From contig KV835865.1 of NCBI GenBank assembly GCA_001838165.1, positions 1-48,000 of the forward strand: a stretch of 48,000 nucleotides of DNA. The letters are read 5' to 3'. A program made the translations under genes and the position numbers. The DNA is from Actinomyces sp. HMSC035G02 (GTDB taxonomy: Bacteria > Actinomycetota > Actinomycetes > Actinomycetales > Actinomycetaceae). This document shows, in pieces, positions 1-8,065 of the stretch; the stretch's first letter is position 1, and every line of letters starts with the position of its first letter. The notes below the pieces were generated by a model. The model saw nothing but the letters and a program-made list of their open reading frames with translations, was not told the DNA's origin and made no database searches.

Positions 1-36
1 TAACCCTCCACCAACTCTTTTTGTCCTTTAACCCTC

Positions 37-342
37 ATGGCGTGGTCATCGAGCGATCGCGCGTCGCGGCTCCCGCCTGACTGGGACGAGCGCCGCGCCT
101 TCGTCCGAGCCCGCGCAGGCGGCAGGTGCGAAGCGCTCCTGCATGACGGGACGCGCTGCGCTGCAGCTGGTGCCGAGTGTGACCACGTCGAGCCTGGTGA
201 CGATCATCGAGCGACGAACTTGCAGTGGTTGTGCTCGTGGCATCACAAGCGAAAGACTCAGCGAGAAGCCGCGGCCGCATTAGCCGCAGAGCGGGCACGA
301 AACGCCCCGCGCAAGCGCAAGCATCCCGGCCTCATCGACTAG
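37..342 (+). CDS. HNH endonuclease (phage packaging-associated)
   Basis: A 101-residue protein with an HNH nuclease core: a Cys pair around residues 31 and 41, the ECDHVEPGDDH segment around residues 47-57, then N..WLC..HH with the final HH near residues 69-70, and a basic tail. Small HNH proteins of this kind sit next to terminase genes in many siphophages and help the terminase cut DNA. The frame is closed by a stop at position 1 and ATG 37 is the only start after it; no clear Shine-Dalgarno sequence precedes it. It ends 150 bases before the convergent prim-pol-like gene. Confidence 0.85.
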   Translation: MAWSSSDRASRLPPDWDERRAFVRARAGGRCEALLHDGTRCAAAGAECDHVEPGDDHRATNLQWLCSWHHKRKTQREAAAALAAERARNAPRKRKHPGLID

Positions 343-492
343 GCCCCCACCAGGGACCCCCTCCCCGCCCAACTGAAACACCGTCAAGAGCTGTCGGTTT
401 TTGTTTGTACGGGTCTGGGGAAATATCAACTGCCCACAAGCGTTGAACTAGCAACGCAAACGCCGGGCGGCGGGGTGAGGGATTGGGGGAAT

Positions 493-1044
493 TTAGAGGG
501 GTGCTAGGGTGCCGTCCTGGTACACATTCTCCGTGACGGTGATGTATCGCCCCTGCGAATAGAACTCGATCCGCTGTCCACGCCACATGCGCTTGAAGCC
601 ACGCTGGGGGGCGGCCGTCCCCCAGATGTGCAGCCCATGCCCCGATGGCGAGACTTCAACGTAGGAGCCTTCGTAGTACGCGAGAAGAGTGCGAGCGGCC
701 TCGTTGGGGATGCCATGCTCGTCGAGGCACCCGTCGAGGTCGATACAGCCGATGCCGTCCCCGAGGACGAACCCCAGGGGAGCGCCAGTCGCGCTCGCGG
801 CCGCGTGAGTGCTCCACGTGCTCGGGTCGGTCACTGAAGCCCAACGGCCGGTACGCGAGCACACAGGGCGCTTGTTGAGGTGGTTGACCCATCGGGGTCG
901 GCTGATGAGCTCGGCGGGCAGCACTTGTGAGGCATGTGTCTGTGCGGCGCGGTGGTGAGCGACTCGGCATCGGGTCGAGCAAAAGCGCGCGTCGGCGCGC
1001 GCCCAGTGTCTGAGCGGAGCCGAGCAGTGTTCGCATGTCCTCAC
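493..1044 (-). CDS. Zinc-finger / primase-polymerase-like protein
   Basis: A 183-residue protein. The N-terminus carries a CxxC...CxxxC zinc finger (C4, C7, C22, C26). The rest resembles the archaeo-eukaryotic primase (prim-pol) fold as in the phage NrS-1 polymerase N-terminal domain: RWV near residue 51, IDLDG with D102 and D104, then SPSGHGLH with H139, then a GRYITVT strand. These match the DxD and SxH catalytic signatures of the superfamily. No helicase part follows, so it is a stand-alone module. GTG 1044 is chosen because the finger must be included; AGGAG lies only 2 bases upstream, so the start is uncertain. It is the only complete gene on the - strand in this late region. Family membership is fairly secure; its role is inference. 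Confidence 0.72.
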   Translation of the reverse strand: MRTCEHCSAPLRHWARADARFCSTRCRVAHHRAAQTHASQVLPAELISRPRWVNHLNKRPVCSRTGRWASVTDPSTWSTHAAASATGAPLGFVLGDGIGCIDLDGCLDEHGIPNEAARTLLAYYEGSYVEVSPSGHGLHIWGTAAPQRGFKRMWRGQRIEFYSQGRYITVTENVYQDGTLAPL

Positions 1045-1099
1045 GTCTCCTATTGTAACGGATAATTTGTTGGTATTCTGCGGATAGGCGGGGGTGGTT

Positions 1100-1588
1100 A
1101 TGGCTGGTCGTGGCCCCGCGCCGAAGCCGAAGGGCTCGCGAGCTCGCCGGAACAAAGACCCCCAAGTCCTGCGCATCATCACGGCGCAGCCGGTCGAGCA
1201 GCCGTCGCTGCCGGTCATCGAGCAAGTTGTCCTCGACGAGAATGGCAAGCCGAGGAAGAAGCGCTTCACGTGGCCGACGGTGACTCGCCGCTGGTGGAAG
1301 ATGTGGGGGGAATCCCCGCTCAGCGCGGAGTACACGGAGACCGACTGGTCTTTCTTGCTCGACACCGCGTACCTGCACGCGCTGTACTGGAAGGGCGATC
1401 ACCGAGTTGCTGCCGAACTTCGGCTGCGTGTCGCGAAGTTTGGGGCCACGCCCGAGGACCGTGCCAGGCTCCGGATTCAGTTCGCGGTGGCCGATACCCT
1501 CGAAGATGACGCCGACAGTGCCATTGATGATGTGGTGCCCGTTTCTGCGCGTGCGCGCAGACGGCAGAAGAAGCTGAGGGCGGTGTAG
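1100..1588 (+). CDS. Terminase small subunit
   Basis: A 162-residue protein that in related phages recognises phage DNA and recruits the large terminase. It begins with the GRGPAPKP basic leader common to actinophage small terminases, then a WP..TRRWWKMW segment and a TDW..L..TAYLHALYW stretch, ending in ELRLRVAKFGATPEDRARL, which is very characteristic of this family. ATG 1100 follows a GGCGGGGG ribosome site at a good distance; GTG 1094 in the same frame is possible. The stop is one base before the large-subunit start, so both are translated from one message. Confidence 0.9.
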   Translation: MAGRGPAPKPKGSRARRNKDPQVLRIITAQPVEQPSLPVIEQVVLDENGKPRKKRFTWPTVTRRWWKMWGESPLSAEYTETDWSFLLDTAYLHALYWKGDHRVAAELRLRVAKFGATPEDRARLRIQFAVADTLEDDADSAIDDVVPVSARARRRQKKLRAV

Positions 1589-1589
1589 C

Positions 1590-3272
1590 GTGCCCTGGAT
1601 GCCGATCGACGAGGACGACGAGTTCCCGACGCTCGGATACGACGTTGCGGACTGGATGATGGAGTTTCTCCTCATGCCGGACCGTGACGACGAAAGCGAG
1701 GAGCAGGTTCCCTTCGTGCCGACGCAGGAGCAGATTGAGTTCCTCGCGAGGCTGTATGAGCTGGACCCGGACACGGGCCGTCGAGTCAAGCAGCGCGCGG
1801 TGCTTTCGCGGCCGCGTGGGTGGGGCAAGAGTCCTTTTCTCGCAGCGATCTGCTGTGCTGAGGCTATGGGGCCTGTGCTGTGCGACGGGTGGGATTCGGA
1901 CGGCCAGCCGGTCGGTGTGCCGTGGTCGACGCGGCGTACCCCTATCGTGCAGGTCACGGCGACGACGGATGACCAGACGGCGAACACCTGGGACCCGCTC
2001 CTGGAAATGCTGCGCGGTTCTCCGGCTGAATCGGAGTATGGTCTCGACCCCATGGATTCGTTCGTGGCTCTGCGTCGCGGCCGCATCGAAAAGCGCACGT
2101 CGTCCGCGACGTCCGTCAAAGGGGCGAAAGCGGTGATGGCGGTCATGGACCAGACAGAGACGTGGCTGCCGTCGAACGGTGGCCCGAAGCTGGCGAAGAC
2201 CTTACGCTCGAATGCCGACAAACTCGGGGGCTTAACGATTGAGACCCCCAACGCCTACACGATCGGTGAGCGCTCGGTCGCGGAAACGACGGCGCGATTC
2301 TACGAGCTGATCCAGGCAGGCAAGGTCAAGCCTGAAGCCGCTCGGGGTCTGTACTACGACCACCGCGAGGCCCCGCTCGACACCGACATCTCCGACCGTG
2401 AATCGCTCCTCAACGGCTTGCGCATCGCCTACGGAGACTCGGCAGCCGACCCGCGCGGATGCGCAATCCACGAACCCGAGTGCGAACCCGGCTGGGTGGA
2501 CTTGGAGCGAATAGCGGACAGCTTCTGGCACCCGGACAACGATCCCGCGGGGATGTGCTCGGACTTCCTCAACCAAATCACCTCGGCGTCGGACGCATGG
2601 CTCACGATGCCCGAGCTGCGAGCTATCGAAGACCACACGAAGCAGATCAGCTCCACCGAGCCGATCACGCTCGGCTTCGACGGCTCCGAAGGCCGGAAGA
2701 TCGGCATTGCAGATGCCACGGTCCTGATCGGCTACTCGGTGACGCAGCGTCACCTGTTCAAGGTCGGGATTTGGAGCCAGCCAGACGGCCCCGCAGGCGA
2801 AGGCTGGCAGCCGCCCCGCCTCGAAGTGGAACAGACTGTCCGTGAGGCCTTCGAGCGATTCAACGTCGTGGGGTTCTATGCGGACCCGTCGGCGGGATGG
2901 GCTCAGGACGTGAAGGGCTGGGAGGCGCGCTACTCGCGCCGCCTGCGAGCCAAGATCAGCGCGTCCGAGCCGATCCGGTACCCGCAGCGAAACGTTGCCA
3001 AGACCTGCGAGAACTTCGCGCAACTCTTGTCCGCGATCCACCAGGGTCTAATTACCTACGACGGTGACCCGACAATGACGGCTCACCTGCTCAACGCCCG
3101 CAAGTCGCCCAGGCAATCGGGGTACGTCCTTGTGAAGCCGGCGGACGATCAGGACTACTCGAAGATTGACGCCGCCTGGGGCGCCATGTTCGCCTACACG
3201 GCCGGACTCGACGCCGTCGGCAAGGGTGCAGCCAAGCAAACCAGCCGCCGCGCACCGAGGCGGCTCTACTAA
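1590..3272 (+). CDS. Terminase large subunit
   Basis: A 560-residue DNA packaging motor with an N-terminal ATPase and a C-terminal RNase H-like nuclease. RPRGWGKS at residues 74-81 is the Walker A-type loop, VMDQTETW around 185-192 contains the Walker B acidic residues D187 and E190, and LGFDGSEG with D364 marks the first nuclease acidic residue. Length fits the family. GTG 1590 directly follows the small-subunit stop and has GAGGGCGG six bases upstream; ATG 1599 is a weaker alternative. It works with the portal downstream to fill the capsid. Confidence 0.95.
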   Translation: MPWMPIDEDDEFPTLGYDVADWMMEFLLMPDRDDESEEQVPFVPTQEQIEFLARLYELDPDTGRRVKQRAVLSRPRGWGKSPFLAAICCAEAMGPVLCDGWDSDGQPVGVPWSTRRTPIVQVTATTDDQTANTWDPLLEMLRGSPAESEYGLDPMDSFVALRRGRIEKRTSSATSVKGAKAVMAVMDQTETWLPSNGGPKLAKTLRSNADKLGGLTIETPNAYTIGERSVAETTARFYELIQAGKVKPEAARGLYYDHREAPLDTDISDRESLLNGLRIAYGDSAADPRGCAIHEPECEPGWVDLERIADSFWHPDNDPAGMCSDFLNQITSASDAWLTMPELRAIEDHTKQISSTEPITLGFDGSEGRKIGIADATVLIGYSVTQRHLFKVGIWSQPDGPAGEGWQPPRLEVEQTVREAFERFNVVGFYADPSAGWAQDVKGWEARYSRRLRAKISASEPIRYPQRNVAKTCENFAQLLSAIHQGLITYDGDPTMTAHLLNARKSPRQSGYVLVKPADDQDYSKIDAAWGAMFAYTAGLDAVGKGAAKQTSRRAPRRLY

Positions 3273-3300
3273 CACGCACTGGGGGAGGAGGCCCCACCTC

Positions 3301-4869
3301 ATGACGAAAACGCCCGAGGAATGGCTCGCCTACCTCACTGCAAAGATGGACAAGGAGCGTCCGCGAACGGACCTCCTGCGTTCATACACCAATGGGTCAT
3401 CCCCCTTGCCAGAGATGGGACCGAATCTCGCGAAGGCGTGGCTGAAGTTCCAGCGGCGTGCGCGCACCAACCCGGGCAAGCTCGTCGTGTCCGCGCTCGT
3501 GGATCGTCTCATCCCTAACGGGGTGACGGTCGGAGCCAGTGAGGACAGCCCTGCCGCGCAGGCAGCGGCGCGCATCTGGCGCGACAACCGCCTCAAAGTG
3601 GTCTTCTCGGACGCGATCTGGGACGCAGCTACGCTCGGCCGCGGCTACCTCCTGGTCACCCAGGACGAAGACGGCCGAGCGTGTGTCACCTACGAGCGGC
3701 CCGAACACATGTACGTCGAGCCTGACCCTGTCCGGCCCTGGCGCGCGCTCGCGGCCGTGAAGGTTTGGCGCGACCAAGCGGCCGGCCTCGACCACCTCGT
3801 GATGTGGACCCCGGGCCTGCGCATGTCCTACACGCGATCGGCCTACGACAAGTCGCGGCAGCTGATCTCTCGGGTGTCCGGGGACTGGCGTCTCGACCTC
3901 GGTGGCGTCCAGCCCTTCGAGGGAGCGCCCCCGGTCGTGGTCCTCGAGAACAGGTTCGGGATGGGCGAGTTCGAGCACGTGCTTGACCTGATCGACCGAA
4001 TCAACTGGCAGACGCTGCAGCGCCTGGTCATTATCTCGATGCAGGCGTTCCGTCAGCGCGCGCTGAAGTCTGCTGAGGGATCGGCTGGCCTGCCCGCCGA
4101 GGATGAGTCCGGGAACGCGATCGACTACCAGGCGATCTTTGAGCCCTCGCCCGCAGCCCTGTGGGAGCTGCCCCCGGGTGTGGAAATCTGGGAGTCATCC
4201 CAGACGCAGATCACGGAAATCTTGAACGCCACGAAGGACGACTGGCGCGAATTGGCCGCCGAGACGGCAACACCACTCTCAATCATGCTCCCGGACTCCG
4301 CGAACCAGTCGGCGGCGGGAGCTGAACAGCCGCAGAAGGCACTCCTCTCCAAGGCAGGCGACCGGATCGAGCGCTTCAAGCCAGCGCTCGCGTACCTCAT
4401 CGTCAAGGCGCTCGCGGTCGAGGGATACGCGCTAGACGAGGCCGAGACCGTGGAGGTCCTGTTCGTGCCGCCTCATGCAGTCTCCCTCACGGAGAAGTAC
4501 GCCGCCGCCGTGCAGGCACGCAGCGCTGGCGAGGCGCTCGAAACCATCCAGCGCAACATCCTCGGCTACAGCCCCGAGCAGATCGCACAGGACAAGCAGC
4601 GCCGGGCTGAGGAGCAACTCGCACTGGCGTTCGCCCTCCAAGACAAGCCGCAGCCGCAGCTGACAGACGAGGCCGCAACGCCGAGTGCGGGGGGGGACCC
4701 GGCAGACCTGAAACTCAGGTTTGACGCCCTCGGCACGGCGATCCGCGCCGGCGTCGCTCCTGAATCAGCGTCGGAGGTCGTCGGCCTCGACGGAATCCGA
4801 TTCACGGGCGCCGTCCCCGTCGCACTCAGGCTCCCAGAGACACAGTCAGCGACACTCGAGGAGAAGTAA
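3301..4869 (+). CDS. Portal protein (SPP1 gp6-like)
   Basis: A 522-residue portal, which forms the ring at the capsid vertex through which DNA passes. The TPEEWL start, the LVV..LVDRLIPNGV segment near residues 61-77, the GRGYLLV strand and the EILNATKDDWRELAAETATPLSIM region near residues 300-325 are typical of the actinophage SPP1 gp6-like portal family. The C-terminal 80 residues are rich in A, E and Q. A longer frame is open upstream, but ATG 3301 follows GGGGGAGGAGG at ideal spacing and lies after the terminase stop. It ends 2 bases before the MuF gene. Confidence 0.93.
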   Translation: MTKTPEEWLAYLTAKMDKERPRTDLLRSYTNGSSPLPEMGPNLAKAWLKFQRRARTNPGKLVVSALVDRLIPNGVTVGASEDSPAAQAAARIWRDNRLKVVFSDAIWDAATLGRGYLLVTQDEDGRACVTYERPEHMYVEPDPVRPWRALAAVKVWRDQAAGLDHLVMWTPGLRMSYTRSAYDKSRQLISRVSGDWRLDLGGVQPFEGAPPVVVLENRFGMGEFEHVLDLIDRINWQTLQRLVIISMQAFRQRALKSAEGSAGLPAEDESGNAIDYQAIFEPSPAALWELPPGVEIWESSQTQITEILNATKDDWRELAAETATPLSIMLPDSANQSAAGAEQPQKALLSKAGDRIERFKPALAYLIVKALAVEGYALDEAETVEVLFVPPHAVSLTEKYAAAVQARSAGEALETIQRNILGYSPEQIAQDKQRRAEEQLALAFALQDKPQPQLTDEAATPSAGGDPADLKLRFDALGTAIRAGVAPESASEVVGLDGIRFTGAVPVALRLPETQSATLEEK

Positions 4870-4871
4870 CG

Positions 4872-6239
4872 ATGCCGGACCTGGACTCGCTCAACCGCCT
4901 CACTGAGGCCTATGACAGCCAGGTCCACGCAATCCGACAGCAGATCACCGCCTTCGGACAAGCCTACTGGGATTCACTCCCGCACTACAGGGCCAGCGCC
5001 GTCGAGGACATGATCCAAGCGATCACCCCCAGAGTGACCGCAGGCCAGCTCCGCATAGCCGATCTGACCCGGGCGTACCTCGCGCAATGCGCCCGCGAGC
5101 TCGGCTGGAAGGTCGTCCTCCCACCCATCGACCAGGACGAGATACGCGGCGCTCGCGGCGTCGACCCCCGCGTCGTCTACCGTCGCCCAGCCGTTGACGT
5201 GTACACCGCGCTCGCGGCTGGCAAGCCGCTGCCGCAGGCTGCGGCTGAGGGGCGGCTGCGGCTCACGCAGCTGATCGGCGGGGACATGCAGCTGGCGAAG
5301 GTGCATGCCTCCCGTCAGTCGATGCGGGGCTACCCCGAGGAGGGGCAGTTCTATCGGCGTGTGCTCACGGGGCGCGAGAATTGCGCCCTCTGCGTGGTCG
5401 CGTCAACGCAGCGCTATTACCGTGGTGACCTGCTGCCGATTCACCCGGGGTGTGACTGCGATGTGCAACCTCTTCCTCCGGGCCTGGCGGTCAATCAGGT
5501 GATTGATGAGGGCCTGCTCGAACAAGTCCACCAGATCACGGCGGACCGCCTCGGTGTCTCTGACCGGGGTGGGCGCACGCCGGATTATCGGAAGCTCCTG
5601 ACGGTCAGTGAACACGGCGAGTATGGGCCAACGCTGTCGTGGGCGCAGCCCAAGGCCAAGCCTAAGACCAAGGCGGGGGAGGCCGAGCCGCCTAAGCCGC
5701 CCAAGCCCCCGAAGAAGACCACGGCACAACCGCCGGATGACTCTGATCGTTTAAAGCGCCTGATGAGCGTTCCTGCCGAAAAATGGCATAAGACGCTTCA
5801 GTATGAGGGTGGGGACGTGACGGGGATTCCCGGAGAATTCCTGTATCCGGGGCATGGGGACGGGCGGGTGTTCATCCCGGCAGCGTCGGTCAGAGACGCG
5901 CCCAGTGAGCATGAGGTGCTCACGGCGCTGCGCCTCGCGGAAGAGGGAGTGGACGTGCTGTTCCGCATAGATTCGCGCGAAGAAGGTGTGAAGAACCCAG
6001 ACGTGGAAATGAATCAGCAGGTCTGGGAGTTCAAAGCGCCTACGGGGCAAGGCAAGAACACCGTCGATTCGCAGATGAAGCGAGCGGGGAAACAGGCTGA
6101 ACGCCTGGTCCTCGATCTGCGCCGTAGCGAACTCGACGATAAGGAATCGATCGGGGATGTCCGGCAAGGTATGCAGGGTCGTCATCTTACCCAAGTGATT
6201 GTCATAGATCACGCAGGGAATATTGTCCACATTCCGTGA
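4872..6239 (+). CDS. MuF-type minor head protein fused to C-terminal nuclease-like toxin domain
   Basis: A 455-residue two-part protein. Residues 1 to about 250 are a MuF/minor head protein; the diagnostic segment near residues 162-198 has RVLTGRENCALC, a YYRGDLLPIHPGC core and CDCDV. A Lys/Pro linker (about 258-291) leads into a separate C-terminal domain. Its end has a PD-(D/E)xK-like arrangement: an early Glu near residue 346, D377 in KNPDV, then E386 and K388 in WEFKAP. This resembles the C-terminal tRNA-nuclease domains of contact-dependent inhibition proteins (CdiA_C type). MuF proteins carrying polymorphic toxin domains are known from temperate phages of Firmicutes and other bacteria. 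By hand count GC is 43/60 in 5041-5100 but 31/60 in 5761-5820 and 27/60 in 6181-6240, which suggests the toxin domain was acquired separately. No immunity gene is evident next to it. Confidence 0.85.
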   Translation: MPDLDSLNRLTEAYDSQVHAIRQQITAFGQAYWDSLPHYRASAVEDMIQAITPRVTAGQLRIADLTRAYLAQCARELGWKVVLPPIDQDEIRGARGVDPRVVYRRPAVDVYTALAAGKPLPQAAAEGRLRLTQLIGGDMQLAKVHASRQSMRGYPEEGQFYRRVLTGRENCALCVVASTQRYYRGDLLPIHPGCDCDVQPLPPGLAVNQVIDEGLLEQVHQITADRLGVSDRGGRTPDYRKLLTVSEHGEYGPTLSWAQPKAKPKTKAGEAEPPKPPKPPKKTTAQPPDDSDRLKRLMSVPAEKWHKTLQYEGGDVTGIPGEFLYPGHGDGRVFIPAASVRDAPSEHEVLTALRLAEEGVDVLFRIDSREEGVKNPDVEMNQQVWEFKAPTGQGKNTVDSQMKRAGKQAERLVLDLRRSELDDKESIGDVRQGMQGRHLTQVIVIDHAGNIVHIP

Positions 6240-6258
6240 GTGTGCTACCCTAGCGGTG

Positions 6259-6301
6259 AGGACATCCCGGCAGCCCCTTCGGGCAGCCCAGGTGTCCTTT
6301 T
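6259..6301 (+). terminator. Rho-independent terminator after MuF-toxin gene
   Basis: AGGACA (6259-6264) pairs with TGTCCT (6293-6298), with an inner GCCC/GGGC stem around a TTC loop, followed by a short T run. It lies 20 bases after the MuF-toxin stop and is the first of three hairpins in this gap. Confidence 0.75.
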
Positions 6302-6320
6302 CACATAATGCTCAAACTAG

Positions 6321-6354
6321 CCGACCTCGGACGTAATGCCTGGGTCGGTTTTTT
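6321..6354 (+). terminator. Rho-independent terminator, second in series
   Basis: CCGACC (6321-6326) pairs with GGTCGG (6343-6348), followed by a run of six T. The T tract makes this the clearest terminator of the three. Confidence 0.75.
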
Positions 6355-6366
6355 GATACCCAACCA

Positions 6367-6395
6367 GCCCCCAGCCGTAACGGCGTGGGGGCTTT
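6367..6395 (+). terminator. Hairpin, third in series, before scaffold gene
   Basis: GCCCCCA (6367-6373) pairs with TGGGGGC (6386-6392), with an inner CCG/CGG stem around TAA, then CTTT. It lies 28 bases before the scaffold start. The following TTTCGTCTACCC also follows a hairpin before the lysis genes. Confidence 0.65.
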
Positions 6396-6422
6396 CGTCT
6401 ACCCGGAATGGGAGGAACCACC

Positions 6423-7010
6423 ATGAAGAACCACCTGACGCACCGTCCTTACCTTCGCTTCGTCGATGCCCCGTCCGCAGAAACGGGAGGGGACGCGCCG
6501 GCCGCACAGGAAACCCCCGCAGCCGCCGCTGAGGCTACGGCCCAGCAGGTTGACTGGGAGGCCGAGGCCCGGAAGTGGAAGGAGCTGTCCCGCAAGAATG
6601 AGTCTCGGATGAAGGAAAACGCCGAAAAGGCGCGCCTCTATGACGAGGCTCAGGAGCAGGGCAAGTCCGAGCTGCAGAAGGCTCAGGAAGCGGCAGCGAA
6701 GGCTGAGGCGCGAGCTGCAGCGATGGAGGCCGAGGCGATGCGAGCTAAGGTCGCGGCAGCAACGGGCGTGGACGCGGACCTGCTGTCTGGCTCGTCAGAG
6801 GACGAGCTGAGGGCGTCTGCTGAGCGTCTCCTGGCGTGGCGAGGTGCGCAGGTACCCAAGGGTGCTCCCGCGGCTGATGCGGGGGTTCGTGGTGACGAGA
6901 TCAGGGCTGCCAGGCAGCTCACCAGGGATGACCTCAAGAAGATGTCTCCCGCAGAGATCATCAAGGCCCGTCAGGACGGGCAACTGAACAACATCATGGG
7001 CATCGCATAA
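6423..7010 (+). CDS. Capsid scaffold protein
   Basis: A 195-residue, highly charged, Ala/Glu/Lys-rich protein. Residues about 45-115 should form a long coiled coil (VDWEAEARKWKELSRKNESR onward). The C-terminus (DLKKMSPAEIIKARQDGQL) is the short amphipathic end seen in actinophage scaffolds. Its place directly before the major capsid gene supports a role as internal scaffold during procapsid assembly. ATG 6423 follows GGGAGGA at good spacing; ATG 6408 in the same frame lies in front of that ribosome site and is unlikely. Transcription must either pass the three hairpins upstream or start after them. Confidence 0.88.
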   Translation: MKNHLTHRPYLRFVDAPSAETGGDAPAAQETPAAAAEATAQQVDWEAEARKWKELSRKNESRMKENAEKARLYDEAQEQGKSELQKAQEAAAKAEARAAAMEAEAMRAKVAAATGVDADLLSGSSEDELRASAERLLAWRGAQVPKGAPAADAGVRGDEIRAARQLTRDDLKKMSPAEIIKARQDGQLNNIMGIA

Positions 7011-7032
7011 GCGAGCCGAGAAAGGACACACA

Positions 7033-7878
7033 ATGACTCTCACGCATTTCATTCCGGAACTGTGGTCGGCCAGCATCCTCGAGAACTTCCGCCGTGACAC
7101 GGTGCTCGTCGGGATGGCCAACCGCGAGTACGAGAAGGACTTCACCGCGGGCTCGAAGATTCACATCCCCGGCATCGTCGATGTGAAGGTGAAGGACTAC
7201 AAGACCGGCGCGGTGACTGCGTCCGGCGGCGCTAAGGTGCCGCGCACGACCGTCCCCGATGCCGTGGAGTCCACGGGCATTGAGATCACCATTGACCAGG
7301 AGAAGAGCTTCGACTTCCTGGTTGATGACATCGACGCCGCGCAGGCGAACCAGTCTCTCGACGCCTACACCAAGTCGGCGGCGGCGGCACTCGTTGAAGA
7401 CGCGGAGACCTTCCTGACCGCAATGCTTACCTCCCGGGGCACGGCGGTGACAGGCATCGCGAACCCGACGAACTGGGAGACGGCATACGCCGCGATCCTG
7501 AAGCTGCGCGGCAAGCTCTCGGCCGAGAAGGTCCCCGCCATGGACCGCGTCCTCCTGATCAACGCGGCGTTCGAGGAGTTCCTCCTCTCCGACGGTTCGA
7601 AGCTCACCAGCTTCGACAAGTCGAACATGACGGACGGCCTCCGCGAGGCGACGATCGGTCGTCTCCTGGGCTTCGACGTGGTCACGAGCCCCTGGCTCGA
7701 TAACACGAAGCCGATGGCCGTCGCGTTCCACAAGCCGTCCGTGGCCTACGTGTCCCAGGTCGAGAAGACCGAGTCGATGCGTGCCGAGCAGACCTTCGCG
7801 GACCGTGTTCGCGGTCTGCACGTCTACGGCGGCGCGGTCCTGCGTCCCAAGGCGATCCAGGTCTTCAAGGCGGCATGA
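7033..7878 (+). CDS. Major capsid protein
   Basis: A 281-residue protein that builds the capsid shell. It starts TLTHFIPELWSASILENFRR, the usual opening of the P22-coat-like/HK97-fold capsid proteins of actinophages, followed by a G-S-K-IHIPGIVDV strand near residues 40-50, an ITIDQEKSFDF segment, and a C-terminal GLHVYGGAVLRPKAI strand. GAAAGGA precedes ATG 7033. The stop overlaps the next start. Length is normal for the family. Confidence 0.93.
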   Translation: MTLTHFIPELWSASILENFRRDTVLVGMANREYEKDFTAGSKIHIPGIVDVKVKDYKTGAVTASGGAKVPRTTVPDAVESTGIEITIDQEKSFDFLVDDIDAAQANQSLDAYTKSAAAALVEDAETFLTAMLTSRGTAVTGIANPTNWETAYAAILKLRGKLSAEKVPAMDRVLLINAAFEEFLLSDGSKLTSFDKSNMTDGLREATIGRLLGFDVVTSPWLDNTKPMAVAFHKPSVAYVSQVEKTESMRAEQTFADRVRGLHVYGGAVLRPKAIQVFKAA

Positions 7879-8057
7879 TGCGGGTCAAGGGAGACAACGG
7901 GATCGAGTTCGAGCTCGCGGACGAGGTCGCCACGGCAATGATCACGGCAGGCATCCTCGAGGAGACCACCTCCGATGAGGCCTCGCCTTCCAGTGAAGAC
8001 GTGCCGGCCGACGAGGGCGACACTGCTGAGGAGACCTCGAAGAAGTCCAAGAAGTAG
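7875..8057 (+). CDS. Small head-region protein of unknown function
   Basis: A 60-residue acidic protein: an N-terminal half MRVKGDNGIEFELADEVAT followed by a Ser/Asp/Glu-rich stretch and a KKSKK end. Short proteins of this shape often sit between capsid and connector genes in actinophages; no function is known to me. ATG 7875 overlaps the capsid stop (ATGA); ATG 7878 is the alternative. Confidence 0.75.
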   Translation: MMRVKGDNGIEFELADEVATAMITAGILEETTSDEASPSSEDVPADEGDTAEETSKKSKK

Positions 8058-8065
8058 GGGGGACG

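Noticed and set aside
1053..1079. Promoter for the terminase genes (TTGTAA and TATTCT)
   Set aside because: The spacing is only 15 bases and alternatives overlap the divergent gene; not enough to call.
656..2251. 531-codon frame on the - strand across terminase genes
   Set aside because: It overlaps two well-supported terminase genes and is out of frame with the prim-pol-like gene.
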